64,000 bases of DNA from Pestalotiopsis fici W106-1. Taxonomy: Eukaryota; Ascomycota; Sordariomycetes; Amphisphaeriales; Sporocadaceae. Below are positions 1 through 11,360 of the stretch, in pieces (the stretch's first letter is position 1; each line of letters begins with the position of its first letter). The translations under genes were made by a program, and so were the position numbers. The notes beneath the pieces are model-generated. The model was given only the letters and a program-made list of their open reading frames with translations, did no database searches and had not been told where the DNA came from. The stretch is from contig NW_006917092.1 of the NCBI RefSeq assembly GCF_000516985.1, forward strand, positions 2,682,619-2,746,618, read 5' to 3'.

Positions 1-550
1 GTACAGCCAAGTCGGGCATCGGAATTGCAGGTGTCGGAACGTTTCGGCCAGATCTCATCATGAAGGTGCGTTTCTCTCGTGAGAGTGTATTTCGTGATAC
101 CTACGGCAGCTCTACAGCTTGTTTACTGGCATGAGATGTGTCTTGCTAACTCTCCTCGATTTTCCTAGTGCCTGATTCCCGTTGTCATGTCCGGTATCAT
201 TGCCGTCTATTCGCTAGTCATTGCTGTCCTGATCGCCGAAGATATGGCCCCGCCGAACCAAACGACTTACAGCTTGTTCAACGGCTTTATGCATCTTGCG
301 TGCGGTATTTCGGTTGGAATGACGGGTCTTGCCGCTGGATATTGTATTGGCATCGTTGGAGACAAGGGCGTCCGCTCATACATGGAGCAATCGAGAGTTT
401 TTGTCGGCATGGTTCTCATCCTCATTTTCGGAGAAGTCCTGGGACTTTACGGGTAAGCAACCGGCAAACTGGCAATCGAGCTGTTATAATTGCTAACCAA
501 AGTCTAGACTGATTGTGGCTCTGATCCTGAACACCAAGAGCCGAGGCTGA
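1..550 (+). CDS. VMA11: V-type ATPase proteolipid subunit c' (5' end outside window)
   Basis: Membrane rotor subunit of the vacuolar H+-ATPase V0 sector, which carries protons across vacuolar and endosomal membranes. Exons <1-65, 169-452, 508-550. The reading frame enters at [21 protein letters not shown] and ends NTKSRG. The motif GIAGVGTF and the segment LFNGFMHL match the c' (Vma11) paralogue rather than c (Vma3), which has ICATCVLRP at the first place. The proton-carrying glutamate sits in the last helix, in FGEVLGLYG. Four hydrophobic helices are expected; the first and part of the second lie before the window. One small oddity is SRVFVGM where PRLFVGM is usual. The introns carry GTGCGT and GTAAGC donors. 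The family call is near certain and the c' assignment strong. Confidence 0.93.
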
Positions 551-2028
551 GATTATGTCAAATTGGAAGATAACTCGACAGATGATGGGAACGAGTCGGC
601 CCTGCAATTACCAGGATTGGCAACAAGATGACAGAGATGTATGAATTATTGGCGAGCCTTGTCCCGATAGCAGCATATTCAACGGCGTTCAAGGGGTTTA
701 CGTAGACAACCATGCATTCAAACTTTTACCACAGCTGATTAAGTGCACACCACATAGTGATCGTCTGTACTGCACCTCCGCTCTTCTCTTGACTAACACT
801 ACGAGCTGTTTGCGTCACGTTCTTAGGTGCACTCTTTTGCGCTATTTATTGACAGGCGTTGAAGTAGGATGTAACTGTGAAGATTCGACGCGGCTGCGTT
901 AGGAACATCACGGGTTCGGTATATGGATGGTAGGTAGAAAGCAGCTGACTGAGTGGAAATCAGAAACCGAGCAAGAATCATAGACGACAGCACTGAGAGC
1001 ACTTGTTCAGAGGGCGCGTCGAGACTCGGGAGTCATAAGATCCTGCTTCTTACATTACTTGCCTGTGTCGTTCTTGATACAGCCAAGAAGATAATCAACT
1101 TCAACTTCTTGTCTCGGAGACCAGCTGAACAGCGTACATTGGATATCCTGTGGTAGCCTCTGCTATTATGGGTATCCAATGCTGGGGACGGACTCGCAGT
1201 CATATCATGAATAAACGTTAGAGTGTCGTTATATAACTATCAGGTGACATTTCTGCCAATTTGACTCCTCGAGATATTCTGACATATGCATCCTCAAAGA
1301 TTAGCGGCACATGAAGCGCTCTATCAACCAATACTTTAAGAAAGTTTGGTCGTGTATACTGAAGTGTCTAGGTAGGATAACAAGCTTACCCTGCTACGTA
1401 TAAACATGATTTTGATTCCCTTGGTAGTTTGGAGAGACGGGGTTTATAGAGTTGAGTTTGCAGTTAACCAAGTTGCAAAATAGGTCCATTAGTCATGAGC
1501 GTTCGGGGGGTTCTCGAGCTGTTAGAAAACTGTTTCGAATTCGAGCGAAATAGATCAGACCTACTTGATGGTCAAGAACCTTGCTACCTTGTCTACCTAG
1601 CCACTACCAAACTACCCCATTTTTTCTTACAACATCACTGCCATGGATCGGGCTTCAGTAAAGGAAAACCCCTTTCGCATGCTTTGTAACACTCCCGTCT
1701 CGATTCCATGCATTCTTGTTCCCCGTCGTACTGATCCTTCTGGATCGCTCATGGTCGATAATGAATGCAGCGAGTCATTCGACATGTTCCGTTGGTCCTG
1801 TTTCCCATCGCAGAAAACCAAATCAAATCAATGCCATGACGCCTGAAAATGTAAGATTCGACACGCATAAAAAAAATTAAAAAATTGTCCACAACTCTTG
1901 GGCGTTTGAATCTCCAAAGGAGATTACAGACAGTGGCAGAGTATGAGAGTCTACACATTGTCGATGACCAGAAGCTCCGAGTGATCGGACTGCTCCGTCG
2001 AGGCCCTTTTGGCAGCAGCTCTGCACAT
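551..2028. other. intergenic, convergent 3' flanks
   Basis: This lies between the 3' end of VMA11 and the 3' end of the next, minus-strand gene. Only short frames without family resemblance are present. I see no tRNA and no clear repeat. It probably holds two 3' UTRs and spacer. Confidence 0.5.
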
Positions 2029-2958
2029 CTACCATCGGCGGCGGGAGCGGCGGCTCTGCTCAAATTGTCGCCAGCTCTCTCGTCGTTGGTCCCAGTCCTG
2101 AATCTGGCCTGTACAGAAAGGCGTCAGCACACAGAATGAACAGTCGAAGGAACACATTCAAGCATCGCGTTTCCCTGGCATCGATGCAAGATTTATGGTA
2201 TCCCAGCTGAAAGCAGATCGGGGCGGGCTTACCCAAAAACCAATCCCACCTCTGATCCTCTCTAATCAGGATATCGTCCCCAGTCTCCCGTGCAAGCCTC
2301 TCTCTCCGCGCTCTAGCAGCAGCTTCCTCGCCCACGAGGTAAGGGTCCTCGAGCGGTCGGCTCCGCGTTCGCTCGCGCTCATCTTCCTGCTCGTTGAGGC
2401 GGCCGAGCACGGCCCGGAGTGCTCCCTGCACCTGCATATCGCTGTTGCTGTGGCCGTGACCCCCACCGCCCCGAGAGGAGCGGCTGGCCCGCCGGTTGGC
2501 CACGGCCTGGTAGTGACGGGCCGTAGGGTTCGAGTGCATCGTCGACCAGGTCGGGATGCGGAAGTCGTTCACCTGCGGAGCCCGAGAGCGTGGGGGTAAA
2601 TCATGGATCGGAGGGAGTCCGGGTCCGTATAGGAGCGAGCTGCCGTTGGCCGGCGGCACCATGGGCTGCCGAGAATTATTCGTCGGTGTTGAGTTGCCGG
2701 TGCGGGCGGGCGGCGAATATGAAGGAAGGGCCTCGTTTGGTGGTAAAGTTGAATGGTAGGAAGGCGCATCAGAGACTGTGGGGAGCCATGTTAGCAAGGA
2801 TGTGCGCAAGAGTATAATGTAGGCAGGTATGTTTATATAAACTTGGTGGGCTGTTACTACTAACCATATGACGGAGCTGCCGAACGGATAGAGGCCGTCT
2901 CAAAGTCTTCAGCGCTCAGTCGCTCAGTGCGAGCCTGCATCATGACCTCGGCTGCCAT
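2029..2958 (-). CDS. low-complexity Pro/Ser/Arg-rich protein, function unknown
   Basis: Predicted 238 aa from three exons: 2865-2958, 2233-2775 and 2029-2108. The ATG at 2958 opens MAAEVMMQARTERL, and the spliced frame closes with SRRSRRRW and a stop. Both introns have GT-AG ends (GTTAGT..ACAG and GTAAGC..ACAG). The N-terminal 60 residues contain repeated APSY / LPSY blocks resembling PY-type (PPxY-like) short motifs. The middle is Ser/Gly/His-rich. The C-terminal third is strongly charged and probably helical (RLNEQEDERERTR, then WDWFLGQIQDWDQRRESW). No signal peptide or membrane segment is visible. I do not recognise a named family. The ordered N-terminal motif and the coherent splicing argue for a real gene conserved in related fungi, but function cannot be assigned. 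Confidence 0.72.
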
Positions 2959-5855
2959 CTTGACTGGAGGGCTAAGTATAGCACAGCGTGCGGGGGGTGG
3001 ATCAAGACTGAGTAGTAGCAAGACGCTTTCAAAAGTGAAGAGGTAACCGGGGAGCGGACACTAGCACGTATAATCCAGTCCAGAGTTTTGGTCTTCAGCA
3101 GGGTTCACCAAGACGTTTATACTATTGCCAAACAAGACGGCTCAGAAATGAGAGAAACGAAGAGAGTTCATTAGGCAGTCGGTGAAGGGGGACTATGGTA
3201 AAGTATATACATGAACTTCCTGGGGAAGATCAAAGAAAGGGCAGCACGCAACGTTATCGGCGGCAGGGGTATTGGCAGCCTACCTGCAGGTAGGGTCCAC
3301 AGTAAAGGATGACGATAGGGTGATACAAACAAATACACGTCCGCTTGGAGGTTAGTTGGGGTTGGCATACCCAAAGCTAGTGATAGCCTGGTATCAACCT
3401 CCAATGTCTATAGCCCGGAAGAAGCAGAAGCTTAGGGTTGGCTTCCCGTGCTTCCCAGCAGCGCCCGTAGGCACGCGAGCTCCAAGATTTTGGGTTTTTG
3501 GAGGCACTTGAACATGCAGAAGAGTTGCTTTATCTTCTGTCGAACCGCCGGAGAGCGCCTTGTCATCCCTCGGTATTGGAACTCGTGTTACTCGCTTGGC
3601 AGTGAGCCACAGGCCGACGTTCCATTGGGGACCTCAGAAGCATGTCAAGGGCACACGACTCCAGTACTTATCCAATACATCCAATACGGGCGGGCGGGAT
3701 GGGGGGGTAGGGCGAAGACGCCAAACTGTGCCATGCTTGGCACATCAGCACGAGTGGATGCTTGACTGGGGGTGACTGGGCCTAGCCGAGCAAAAGCTAC
3801 GAGCTGGAAACTCACTTCTGGGAATTTGGTTGGTATGGAGGGGGCCGTCTCTGTTTGCACTAGGTTCTGTCAAAAAAAAAAAGGGTTGGCTTGGCTGGTA
3901 ATGAGCTGTCTTGTGAAAAACGGTCGGGTAGCCGAAAGTTTACCCAGATGCATTAATACAGTGCAGTTGGACATTGAAGTATGCGATAACGTCAATATTT
4001 TTTACCTTCAAAAGAAACAGAGAGAGAATGGGGGTAAATGGTTCTACGTACTACTTCCGTCCATGCTAATGCTACCAGCCCCAAGCGGGGTAGGCAAGGT
4101 AAGTAGCGATAACGACCAGCTAATACACCACGGGTAATCAATATACCTATTCTAATATGTGCACTACCTAATGTAGCGGTAATTCAGTATATCGACGCTT
4201 GCTTATTTGCTTATACCAAGCCTAAGCTGCATGCTTTATGGGTAATAAGTCGCCGATTGCATGTTTGCCTGGACCATGACCCGGGCAAATCCTGATACAG
4301 CATGCTAACTCTTGTGGTAATAAGTAAGTAACAGCATGTCATTGCCTTGTTGAATTCCTCCATGTCGTTGGCAACCCAGGAATCTGCAGCACGTCCACTG
4401 TGGGATGAGTCCGTCATCGTTCTCCAGAGCTGTGCCCACATACATCCACCTGGAAAGCGTTGTTCCTTCGTCTTTTTTCCCAACCTCGGTCAAACATGTC
4501 CGCCCCGGATGTCTTGTGCGGTTTTATTCTTTGTGTCTCGGACAAAAGATAGCGAACGAAGCGAGGAGCTCGTCTCGGGGAATAACCACCTCCCAATAGT
4601 ACCTACCTCCCCCCTGGGAACGCTACTGCGCTTCGGAGATCTGGAGCAGCAAGCTGAGGGGCAGCACACCTAAAGTGGTGAAGGCTTGCGTCTCTAGCGT
4701 CGTACGTCTTGCATCTGCTAGTCCTGCATCGAAACCTGAATAGAGTCTTGGAACCAGAAGATCGGCTGGGGGGTTTACTCGTCAAGTTGTTACTGTGTAC
4801 GCCGTGGCTCTTGGCTGGTGAATGAAATCGATGATCTCAATAAAAATGAGTCCTTCGAGCGAGTAGTACTTAGTATGAAGCGTGCTCTTTATAGTGTAGT
4901 TATTAGTAGCCTACATCTGAGTAATCGCAAAACAGTAGACAGAGTTTCGCGGAAGCACCGGCGATGAACTGGACCAAAACGCGACGGACTGAGAGATAAA
5001 TTTCTACCATTACCACAGCAGCACTTTGACCCGTCTTGCTGACCACGTTGGCGCGTCTTGTCCTGCAGGTACGGAATGATGCCGACGGGGGCATCTACGA
5101 GCGGCACGCCGGCAGCATAGTTGCCGGCTAGATAGTCCATCACATCCGCCAAGTTCAGTCCCAGAGGCCTCCCCGGCCAGTCTCACTACTACTGATCCCA
5201 TGGTCGCAACGATTGTGGTGAAGAGTAGTTGTCCTCGAGAGCGACGTGGTACACCAGTGACATAGTTTCCCTCCCAGACCGCTCTCAACTCTGCCAGATT
5301 TGCGGATACCTCCACCTATCCACACTGACCCATCATCTGCTGAATCTGAATGGACGGTGATGTTCTCCTCTTTCGTTGATGGAGTTCCAGCTCAACAGAG
5401 TGGATCTCCGTATCGCTGCTACCCGAACAAGTTTGTGCTGCCAGGAACCCGGAGATCACGGGTAACGGCAGGATCGGCCGGACGCCCAATCAAGACGGGC
5501 AAAAAATGGTTCCAGGTTGGTTCCATTACAACGACAAGTTTGGGCGAAATGACGAAACCGGTTTACGAGGGCTTTCTAGTCAATGGATTCTGAAAGACAA
5601 TGTTCGATCAACGAAGCTTTTCAATTTATCCTGTGCATCGTGTAACAGGGCAATGATGCTTGATCATCTACCCCAAGATAAGAACTTGGTTCATACCCCA
5701 TATACTAAGCATACTTGCTCATCCCGAACCGTGATTCCTATACCGTAACTCCAAAGTACCCATTTGTATGTGATCATAGCCAACCCTTCCCAAATGCAAG
5801 CCGTTTTCTAAAAAAAAAAAAAAAAAAGTTCATCGTATTCGTACAATGTTTCTGT
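2959..5855. other. 2.9 kb intergenic with orphan coding-like scraps
   Basis: It contains the 5' flank of the preceding minus-strand gene and the 3' flank of the following one. No confident gene was found. On the minus strand at 4889-5315 two short frames share a similar pattern (WEGNYVTGVP and LAGNYAAGVP), which may be relics of a duplicated coding segment. An 18-nt A-run ends at 5827. Confidence 0.4.
5810..5827. repeat. poly(A) run, 18 nt
   Basis: Uninterrupted A tract just downstream of the stop codon of the minus-strand gene that ends at 5856. On that gene's strand it is a T-tract, so it is not a genomic poly(A) tail of that gene. Confidence 0.95.
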
Positions 5856-6506
5856 TTACCACAATCGTCGCTGGTAATATAGAGGTGTCTCGCCCTGTGA
5901 CAGTTCCCGGATCTCCTCCTTGATGCGTCGTCTCCTCTCGGCTCTGCTTATAGGCTCTTCCTCTTCCGCTTGCTGTTTGGTATTGTCGCTCTTCTTCTTG
6001 CCATTTTGGTCTGATTTGCTTTGGCCCTTGTCCGAGTCACTGTGGCTCTCCTTCTCATTGAGCGGCTTTTGCGATACGTCCTCGGGCACCGAAGGGCGCA
6101 CCTCAATCACAAAGTCACCCTTTTTTTGCTGCGCGGCATTGCCACTGGGCGCATCGTCGTGATTCTCTATATTGACCACCGTCCCATCTTCTAGCTCCGT
6201 GGTTGACTGCTTGAACCGGTCCGGGAGATAGATTTTTGGGCTCGGCCGAGGGTCTGGTCTAATGGCTTTGCGCAGGTCTCGCAGCGTGCGCTGCTGAATA
6301 ACGTAGCCACTGAGGAAGAGGGCTGTGGTGAAGGATAGAACTATAGAAAATTTTGAGATTTAGCAAATGATGCGAAAAGCCAATCCTTTCCTCGAGGCCG
6401 GCCGTCGAGATGCATGCATCCGTGGATAGCATTGGGGTGACGAGGTGGTCTTACTGATGAGCGAAGAAAGCGCCACGGATACTTGGGAGGAAGTCAACAA
6501 AACCAT
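5856..6506 (-). CDS. small N-terminally anchored membrane protein, function unknown
   Basis: Predicted 178 aa from two exons: 6455-6506 and 5856-6340. I chose the ATG at 6506 (MVLLTSSQVSVALSSL) because the frame upstream has no earlier ATG before it closes. The intron is GTAAGA..ATAG and its removal joins two halves of one hydrophobic helix (residues about 10-30, ending LFLSGYV), which supports the splice. After the helix comes a basic stretch (QQRTLRDLRKAIRPDP), a variable Ser/Lys/Asp-rich middle, and a conserved-looking C-terminus (RAERRRRIKEEIRELS, then YYQRRLW). The topology suggests a single-span organelle or ER membrane protein with a soluble C-terminal tail; a mitochondrial inner-membrane assembly factor would fit but is only a guess. 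Confidence 0.75.
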
Positions 6507-8341
6507 TGCTAACAATTTCTCCTTGGAAAATTCGGATGACAAGTCTTAGGAAATGATCTCTTTATCATTTCAATATGCGGTTCTTGATAGTGTAGCACGA
6601 ACTTGCTTATATTCAACGGCTTGCTGCAGTCGAGTCTTGCGTCGTCACACATGTGATACTGCCAGTTCCTTGTTTAGTAGCGGCAGATCGGTAACCCGGG
6701 GCAACAATTGGGGAAGTGCCTCCAATTGAAAAGCCCCGGCCGGGCGGCCCCACGCCGGTATCCGTACGATTTATATCGTACATACCATGTCTTTTAGAAT
6801 TCAAACAAAGTCACATTCATTCGCATCATAGTATAGTTTGGCCCAAGCAATACAATCATTCAATTCCTGGCATGTGGCCAATTGTGCAGCTTGATGCTCC
6901 CCGTGTATCTGCAAAACTTTGATGCACATTATGAACGCTCGTTGACGCATTATGCATCTATTTGAAAGATGTGTTTCCCGCGATTATGGCAGCCGTTACG
7001 GCGTTACAATCTTCGCATAAGACCAAGACAGCATTTCATGGCATTGTGTCCGCGCCAATTTCCATGATTTTCAAAGACATAACCAAGTAGCAGTACCTGG
7101 ACGCCACGATGCTTCAAGATGCATTGCATTTTGCCTGCAATCAATGGAGAGATAGCAACGAGTATATGATCCAGACGCCGCGTCCAGTCTCGAGCGAAGC
7201 TGATGGGACAGAGATTGGTGGCTCGCAGCGACAAGGGCTGTTGTTCCAGTAGGCTTGGCTCATTTGGAACAATAGTGAGAGTTCTTTCATATTGTGGTTT
7301 GTTTTCCCCTCCTATATTTGATTGAACGACCGAACCAAAGCACGTATTGAGGCATGCACAATCCGCAGCACGATTGTGGTAAAGCGCTGAACTAAATACT
7401 AGGAGCTTTACGATCTCATGGACTTGACTGCCGTGGTGGAGTGGGTTGACTCTACGGATTATGCTCTCACACGATGGGAGTACGCGGCCTTGAGGTTCTA
7501 TCCTTGACTGGGAAGCTTCCAACGGAATATACCTACTCCGCTGCGTGTCTCACCAAAGTTCAAAGTTTAATCGCCAAATCACAGTTTAAACACCCACAAA
7601 GATATACACATTGATCACCTTGACAGTAACGGAAATACAAGTCTGGAGTTCTTAGTTGAATTAAGCACCCTTACGAGAAAAACTTGGACGACGAAGGGAA
7701 AAGATTTTCAATCCAGGAAGAGAGCGGCCTATATCGGCTTGACTTTGGCTACCAAGGCACGCGTATGGTAGTTGTTATTTCCTTTTGTTGCTAACTATAA
7801 TCTCGTGGTGCTTGGTGCACGCGCTATACACTCAATACACCGCTCAGATGCTACTTGATATAATTTGGAAAGAATCACGAATGTTTATTGTTCTCCCTGA
7901 TAGACACTGCGTTTTGTGAACGAATAAACACTCTAGCTGGACGAGGATTGTGCCCTGCAAGCAAAACGAGTCTACCATGTTTCCCTCGATACTCTATGTG
8001 CAGACTCGTTGTGCCTTTGAGGCTTGAATTGAAGCGAAATGTAATAAGATAAATGGCATTTGCACCACCTGATGCCACGTACCAACGATGTATACTATCG
8101 ATTCTTAGATGTCAAGTTTCATCTTGACCTCGCAGAGAATATGCAAGATGAGCATTATATTGAAACCGAAATGAATCCATCATAAGTAAGAGTGGTCTTT
8201 ATAAATGACTGGAGATGTTCGAAAAGATCAACTATATTTGCAGGCATAAAATAATTTGTTCTGCATTGTGAGATGGCTAAAGTGAACAGGCGACAAGCTC
8301 GGAATTTGGGCCATTTCCACTGGTTTGGTGATGCGTTCAAT

Positions 8342-8372
8342 TGGAATAATCATTTGGTATGTGATTATTCCA
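8342..8372. repeat. perfect inverted repeat, 11-bp arms, 9-nt loop
   Basis: The arms are TGGAATAATCA (8342-8352) and TGATTATTCCA (8362-8372). It lies about 300 nt before the REC8 start and is followed by three close GTCGCG words. It could be a palindromic protein-binding site or a chance hairpin. Confidence 0.6.
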
Positions 8373-8650
8373 GTCGCGTGTCGCGTCGACACTCAGTCGC
8401 GATTGCCTTGAACAATCTGAAAACTTCTCATTGTTCGCCATTCGTGCAGAACCTCGCATTACTTCGAGAAGACTCAATTGCTCGAATCATAATATTATTT
8501 ATCCTCTCTTTGAAAACAACACCACCACCATTCCTCTCACTCTCGATCGCATTACTCTGATTGATCGGCTACTTGGACCTTGAAGAAGTTTGGACGAGGT
8601 CTATTTGCCCACCGGGCCGCTTTAATCTACCCGTTGATTACAGAAAGGCA

Positions 8651-8656
8651 ACGCGT
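8651..8656. promoter_or_regulatory. ACGCGT, candidate MCB element before REC8
   Basis: ACGCGT is the MluI cell-cycle box bound by MBF in yeasts, and fission yeast rec8 is a known MBF target. Here it lies 20 nt before the ATG, so it is probably inside the leader; the functional assignment is inference. Confidence 0.25.
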
Positions 8657-8675
8657 TTCACCGCCTCCAGTAAAC

Positions 8676-10926
8676 ATGTTCTACAGCCACGAGAGTGAGT
8701 CCATCCACAGCTTTTTAACACATCCAGGAACCCTCACTGAAATCAAACAGTCCTCGCCAACCACCAATATGGCGTGGCTACAATCTGGTATGTTTACAAT
8801 AACTGCAAGCTCCGCGAGCCAGTCCATGCCTGGACTGGCTCCGCAGTATCCTTACGAGTCGACGCTGAACTGAATCCAACCTCTTCAGGATCGTGGCGAC
8901 GATGGGTAACAAATCAATCACCAAACGGGTGAGTAAAAGAGCAATAGAAGATGTCGACCTCGCCAGAGCTTGCGAGAAGATCATTGAGCCAGGCGCTCCG
9001 ATCGCTCTGCGTTTGCAGGGCAGTCTGCTTTTTGGGGTTTCAAAAGTCTATCAGCGAAAGTGTCAATACATGCTCAGCGATGTGCAGAAGATCCAGGGCC
9101 ATATGATGAGCTTTCTCAAAACATTTGGTGCAAATCAGCTAGACCCTGAAGAAGTCAAGGCGAGGCAAGTGACCAACATACTTTTCGCGGAACTGTTCCA
9201 AGACCCATGAAGCTAACCACGCACTTCCACAACCAGACCCGAGAACCTGATGATCATGGACGACCCCGACTTCTTTCCCACTGGAAACATCTTGCCAGAT
9301 CCGACCGAAGAAATGTTCTTCATCAGCCAACCCACCCGACAATCAACCCAAAATACAAACAAAACTTCTTCACAAATGTCACCACACTCACTCCAGTCGG
9401 CCGGCAGTTCTTCCGGCAATGAAAATTTCCAATTGCAACTCGACTTTCGAGAGTCAAGCGTTCCTGGCTCCCATGCATCACAGCAAGGCCTCCAAGGACT
9501 TTCATCTGCACAAAAGCCTGTGAGATTGGCCAACGACGACGACCCCTTTGGAGACGGAGAAGAGCCTATTGACCTAGGCTTTTCAGTTGATGAGCACGGC
9601 AACATAATCGAAAGTCTAGATTCTGTGCCTGCCATTGTCAACGAGCCTGTTCTCCCGGACATGCCATCTCTCGCAGGCGTGGAAGGTGCTGGCGTACAGC
9701 ATCAACAACATTCCGACGACCAAAACGATATTTTCATGATGAATGAAGATCCGCTTCCACAGGCCGAAGGTCTTCCTGCAGGCCAAGCAACAGAGGGTAG
9801 CAGCAAGAAGAACGACGTCGTCGCTCCTAACAGTGAGCAAAACCAAAGTCCCGCTCCAAGTCGTCGCCAGAAGAAGAAGCGCAACATCATTCATGCAGAT
9901 CATGAGATTGAGATCTCTAGGGATACGCTGCGCAAATGGCAGACGGATTATCTGAAGAACTGTGGCCCTCAAGAGCCACAAGACATTGCAGTCCAACAAG
10001 CCAGGGAAAATGCGATCCATCTCACTTTCGGCCTAGGTATTGGCAATATTGGCCAGAGCCTTAACATCCCCGGAGTAATCCATCCTCTGGCCATGGAATT
10101 CTCTGGAGACCCCTTGTTCACCGCACTGACTGGTCTCGAGATCCTGGAGAAGCAGGTAAAACGTAAAAGAGGTCGGCCGGCAAAAAAAGATATTAACGAC
10201 GAAGAGCAGGAAGAGCGACGAGTTCGTGCGAGGCTTGAGGGTGATGCTAATGATGATGAGCTGCAACGAGGCGGCGTGGCATCAGATGAGGCGCTCGACT
10301 TTGGCTTGGATCAGAGCCCCCCAGAAATTGGGCGAGAGGCGCAACCAGCCATGGATGAGAACCCTTCATCCGTCATGCCGTGGAATCGAGGTTCGTCCAT
10401 TAGGCACGGGTCCTCGATCCAGAGAGGCGGCTCGGTTCAGCATGCCCGTGACCAGTCGAGCCCTCTAGGAAGACGCGGCGCAGACCAAGAGATTGTGCGC
10501 TACAGTTCTGACGTCGACATGGGTGGAATGGAATTTGGAAACGGCGATCATCATTCAGACGACTCTTTTGCCATGGGCCCGCTCACAGGAGCCGAAGCGG
10601 AGCCGATTGAGCAACTGTCTACGCAGGACCAGAATCAGAGAATGAGAGAAGCTCTCGATCGCGAAGGTGGTCATTTCCTCGGTTTCGTGGAGACGATGAT
10701 GAAGGAGCATGGCGAGCGCTACTACGACGACGATGCAGAGCTCCAGCGCAGGTGGCTCGACTTTGACGACATGTTTGTGCCCAACGACACCACTCGTGCA
10801 ACTGCAGCACAGGCATTTTATCATGTTCTGACGCTAGTCACCAAGGGCCAGATGCTCGTCAAGCAGGACGGCGAAGGCAAGGAACCATTTGGTAGGATCC
10901 ACACGGGCCTTGAGGGTTTCTCGTGA
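8676..10926 (+). CDS. REC8: meiotic cohesin kleisin subunit Rec8
   Basis: Predicted 673 aa. Exons 8676-8694, 8751-8787, 8889-9164, 9237-10926. Rec8 is the alpha-kleisin that closes the Smc1-Smc3 ring in meiosis and is cut by separase. The N-terminal kleisin domain (residues 1-110) begins MFYSHEILANHQYGVATIW and includes GAPIALRLQGSLLFGVSKVY, which favours Rec8 over the mitotic Rad21. MDDPDFFPTGN follows. The middle is acidic and disordered, with the possible separase-type site EIGR in PPEIGREAQP and an AT-hook-like core KRGRPAKK at about 421-428. The C-terminal winged helix (about 579-673) has FDDMFVPNDTTRATAAQAFY. The first exon is only 19 nt. The third intron must use a GC donor (GCAAGT) to keep frame. 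The gene is convergent with MRS6. Confidence 0.93.
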
Positions 10927-11360
10927 GCGTGGCATTGTTCTCCTGGGACGGAAAGCTCTGATCTAATATGATGCTGAGCGACGCAAGGATGCTCGGAGGG
11001 ACAAATACTTGAGCGATTCGGTTATCATTGGGATCGGACCATTATTACGGACAGATGACAGCAGGATTGCCTAGCAATTCTGAGTTCTAGAAGACATGGT
11101 TCGGGTTGCTCTCTGAGAAAATCTGAGACCCATATCGCTTCTTTAGGCGTCAAAAGAATGGGGATATGCCATGGGTTGTTTCTGGTCTGAACTGGCGATA
11201 AGACTGCAAATTCTGAGGATGATCACGGGTTACAATATTTGCCAAGGTCTTTGCTGAAAGAAAACACATAGATTAATCAAGACATCGGTACCATGAATCG
11301 TGAGTTGTTTGCCATTTCGAGTGAGCGTACTACACAAATGTGCATCTTTATTTTCTCTCT
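10927..11360. other. convergent 3' spacer
   Basis: About 430 nt between the REC8 and MRS6 stop codons. I see no gene or repeat; it presumably holds both 3' UTRs. Confidence 0.6.

Larger units (their letters stand above)
6507..8675. other. 2.2 kb intergenic, divergent promoters
   Basis: It separates a minus-strand membrane protein gene and REC8 (plus). The longest frame (minus, 7004-7522) starts only at a TTG and shows no family pattern. A perfect 11-bp inverted repeat lies at 8342-8372 and an ACGCGT hexamer at 8651-8656, both in the REC8 5' flank. Confidence 0.45.

Noticed and set aside
7004..7522. 172-codon minus-strand frame
   Set aside because: It opens only from a TTG, has no domain pattern, and its composition looks random.
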